Positions 63,157-64,000 of a DNA stretch of 64,000 bases are shown piece after piece (the stretch's first letter is position 1; the number at the start of each line of letters is the position of its first letter). The stretch comes from Pseudoruegeria sp. SHC-113 (GTDB lineage: Bacteria > Pseudomonadota > Alphaproteobacteria > Rhodobacterales > Rhodobacteraceae): contig NZ_JAHUBR010000001.1 of NCBI RefSeq assembly GCF_025376885.1, forward strand, positions 1 through 64,000. The letters are read 5' to 3'. The position numbers and the translations under genes were made by a program. The notes beneath the pieces are model-generated. The model was not told the origin of the DNA. It worked only from the letters and a program-made list of their open reading frames with translations, and did no database searches.

Positions 63157-63768
63157 TCAATCCACCACCCGCAGCGTGAGGTTCAACCGACCGGGCTTGT
63201 TCAAAAGCGTGGAAGTGCCGGGGCGGATCTTGTCCACGCCATGATAGGTCAACCGCGCCTCGCCGCCCATCAGCACCACGTCGCCGGACCGCAACCAGAG
63301 CGACTCTGTTTTGCCGCCGCGTGTGGCATTGCCGATGCGAAAGAGCCCCTCGTCCCCCAGCGAGATCGAAAGCACGGGCCAAGAGAAATCCGCCTCGTCC
63401 TTGTCCTGATGCATTCCCATGCGCGCGCCCTCGCCGTAGAAGTTCAGCAGGCAGCAATCCGGCGCGCGCTCCCGGCTCACAAGCGCCTCCCAGACTGCCA
63501 GTACCGAGGGCGGGATCGGCGGCCAGGGCTGGCCGTCGGGGTGGCTCTGCACATAGCGATAGCCGCGCCGGTCGGAAAACCAGCCGTATTTCCCGGCCGA
63601 AGTCATCCGCACCGACATCGGCTTGCCATAGGGCGTCATCGGGGAAAACAGCGGCGCGTCGGCCTGAACGGCGCGCAGATCCGCAAGCATCGCCTCCTGC
63701 GCAGACGCGTCCAGATAGCCGCTGTAAATCTCGAATCCCCGCAGCCGCAGGGCTGGCTCCGCTCCCAT
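63157..63768 (-). CDS. AlkB-type 2-oxoglutarate/Fe(II) DNA repair dioxygenase
   Basis: The 203-residue protein matches AlkB dioxygenases that demethylate 1-methyladenine and 3-methylcytosine in DNA. Iron ligands appear in GMHQDKDEADFSWPVLSISLG (H and D, in part) and RLTYHGV, and the 2OG-binding arginines in RLNLTLRVVD. The stop abuts the ABC permease stop. The name AlkB is shared with the alkane hydroxylase at 39516, but the proteins are unrelated. Confidence 0.92.
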   Translation of the reverse strand: MGAEPALRLRGFEIYSGYLDASAQEAMLADLRAVQADAPLFSPMTPYGKPMSVRMTSAGKYGWFSDRRGYRYVQSHPDGQPWPPIPPSVLAVWEALVSRERAPDCCLLNFYGEGARMGMHQDKDEADFSWPVLSISLGDEGLFRIGNATRGGKTESLWLRSGDVVLMGGEARLTYHGVDKIRPGTSTLLNKPGRLNLTLRVVD

Positions 63769-63846
63769 TCTGCGCCCCTTCCCCCCGGCCCCGTGCCGGA
63801 GTCGTGTTTTTTGGCAAAAATGCCGCCTGACGGGACGTTTCCACCG

Positions 63847-63988
63847 CTTGCAGCGCCCCTGCCCCCTCCTTATATACGCCGGGAAGCCTGATCGGGTAGC
63901 TTACCCGGTCGTTAACTGGGATCGGAACCGAGATGCCTCAGCAAGGGGGTCCGGCTCCTACACATCGCCAAAGAAAAGGGTAAACATC
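63847..63988 (+). promoter_or_regulatory. Possible heat-shock-type promoter and leader of the last gene
   Basis: CTTGCA (63847-63852) lies 13 bases upstream of CTCCTTATAT (63866-63875), a layout close to alphaproteobacterial sigma-32 promoters (CTTGAA with CCCCAT/TATAT). A CGGGTA/TACCCG inverted repeat (63893-63907) and a leader of about 110 bases follow before the ATG at 63989. The match is partial. Confidence 0.35.
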
Positions 63989-64000
63989 ATGGCTAAAGTC
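63989..64000 (+). CDS. Start of a truncated gene, possibly dnaK
   Basis: Only four codons (M-A-K-V) lie inside the window, after an AAAAGGG site. The start MAKV is frequent in DnaK (MAKVIGIDLGTT), and the heat-shock-like promoter upstream would fit, but four residues cannot prove it. Other proteins also begin MAKV. Confidence 0.3.

Overview
The window reads as chromosomal core DNA of a GC-rich alphaproteobacterium of the Rhodobacterales (Roseobacter/Rhodobacter group). Signs of this are a CcrM-type GANTC methyltransferase, a Rhodobacter-style porin, the lineage-typical families DUF3576, DUF4170, DUF2125 and TIGR03862, and the gene order leuS-lptE-holA. Coding density is very high, many neighbours share 4-base ATGA overlaps, and one tRNA (Arg, CCT) is present. 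I see no insertion sequence, integrase, prophage, CRISPR array or rRNA.

Region by region. 1-359: AT-rich intergenic DNA. 360-5487 (minus): periplasmic methionine sulfoxide reductase msrPQ, an RluA-type pseudouridine synthase, and a tightly overlapped thiolase / free-Met-R-sulfoxide reductase / LysE exporter / GFA operon. 5604-6423: a STAS antagonist plus anti-sigma-type kinase pair. 6753-10215: gamma-glutamyltransferase-like protein, rhodanese, HspQ, a lipoprotein with a lysozyme-like fold and a small orphan. 10323-16630 (minus): lolA, ftsK, aminotransferase, amidase. 16712-19718: UbiH-family hydroxylase, YggS, porin. 19988-24580: DUF3576 lipoprotein, leuS, lptE, holA. 24647-29536: two glutathione-linked enzymes, a flavoprotein, HNH protein, SpoIIAA-like protein, crotonase and SDR. 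29669-36025: DUF2125 protein, pmbA/tldE, IMPase family, DUF4170, a divergent Kdo-transferase-like gene and lpxK. 36022-43204: CoA-transferase, DsbA-like protein, DciA, mutY, alkane hydroxylase, ccrM, rnhB and a Cys-repeat exported protein. 43359-48479: a small secreted protein overlapping a membrane-anchored winged-helix regulator, a LacI regulator, a Tag-like glycosylase, tRNA-Arg, a formylglycine-generating enzyme and a DeoR regulator. 48567-52489: rnd, lptC-lptA-lptB, hpf, ptsN. 52559-63156: a surface-polysaccharide region (sulfotransferase, four glycosyltransferases, galE, galU, cysQ, ABC-2 permease). 63157-64000: AlkB DNA repair dioxygenase and the first codons of a gene that could be dnaK.

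How the genes work together. Envelope building is the main theme: LPS transport (lptE, lptCAB), lipid A phosphorylation (lpxK), lipoprotein and porin functions (lolA, porin), and a six-gene operon running galU-galE-GT4-GT2-GT14-sulfotransferase. CysQ nearby would clear the PAP left by sulfation, so a sulfated exopolysaccharide or capsule is a reasonable inference. Genome upkeep is the second theme (ftsK, holA, dciA, mutY, Tag-like, AlkB, ccrM, rnhB). The best candidate for an under-described system is the pair at 43359-44325: a small disulfide-capable exported protein overlapping a two-helix membrane protein whose cytoplasmic C-terminus looks like an OmpR/ToxR winged helix, the reverse of the ToxR/CadC domain order. 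Other points of note are DnaA-box-like and GANTC sites upstream of ccrM, and a crotonase lacking both classical catalytic glutamates.
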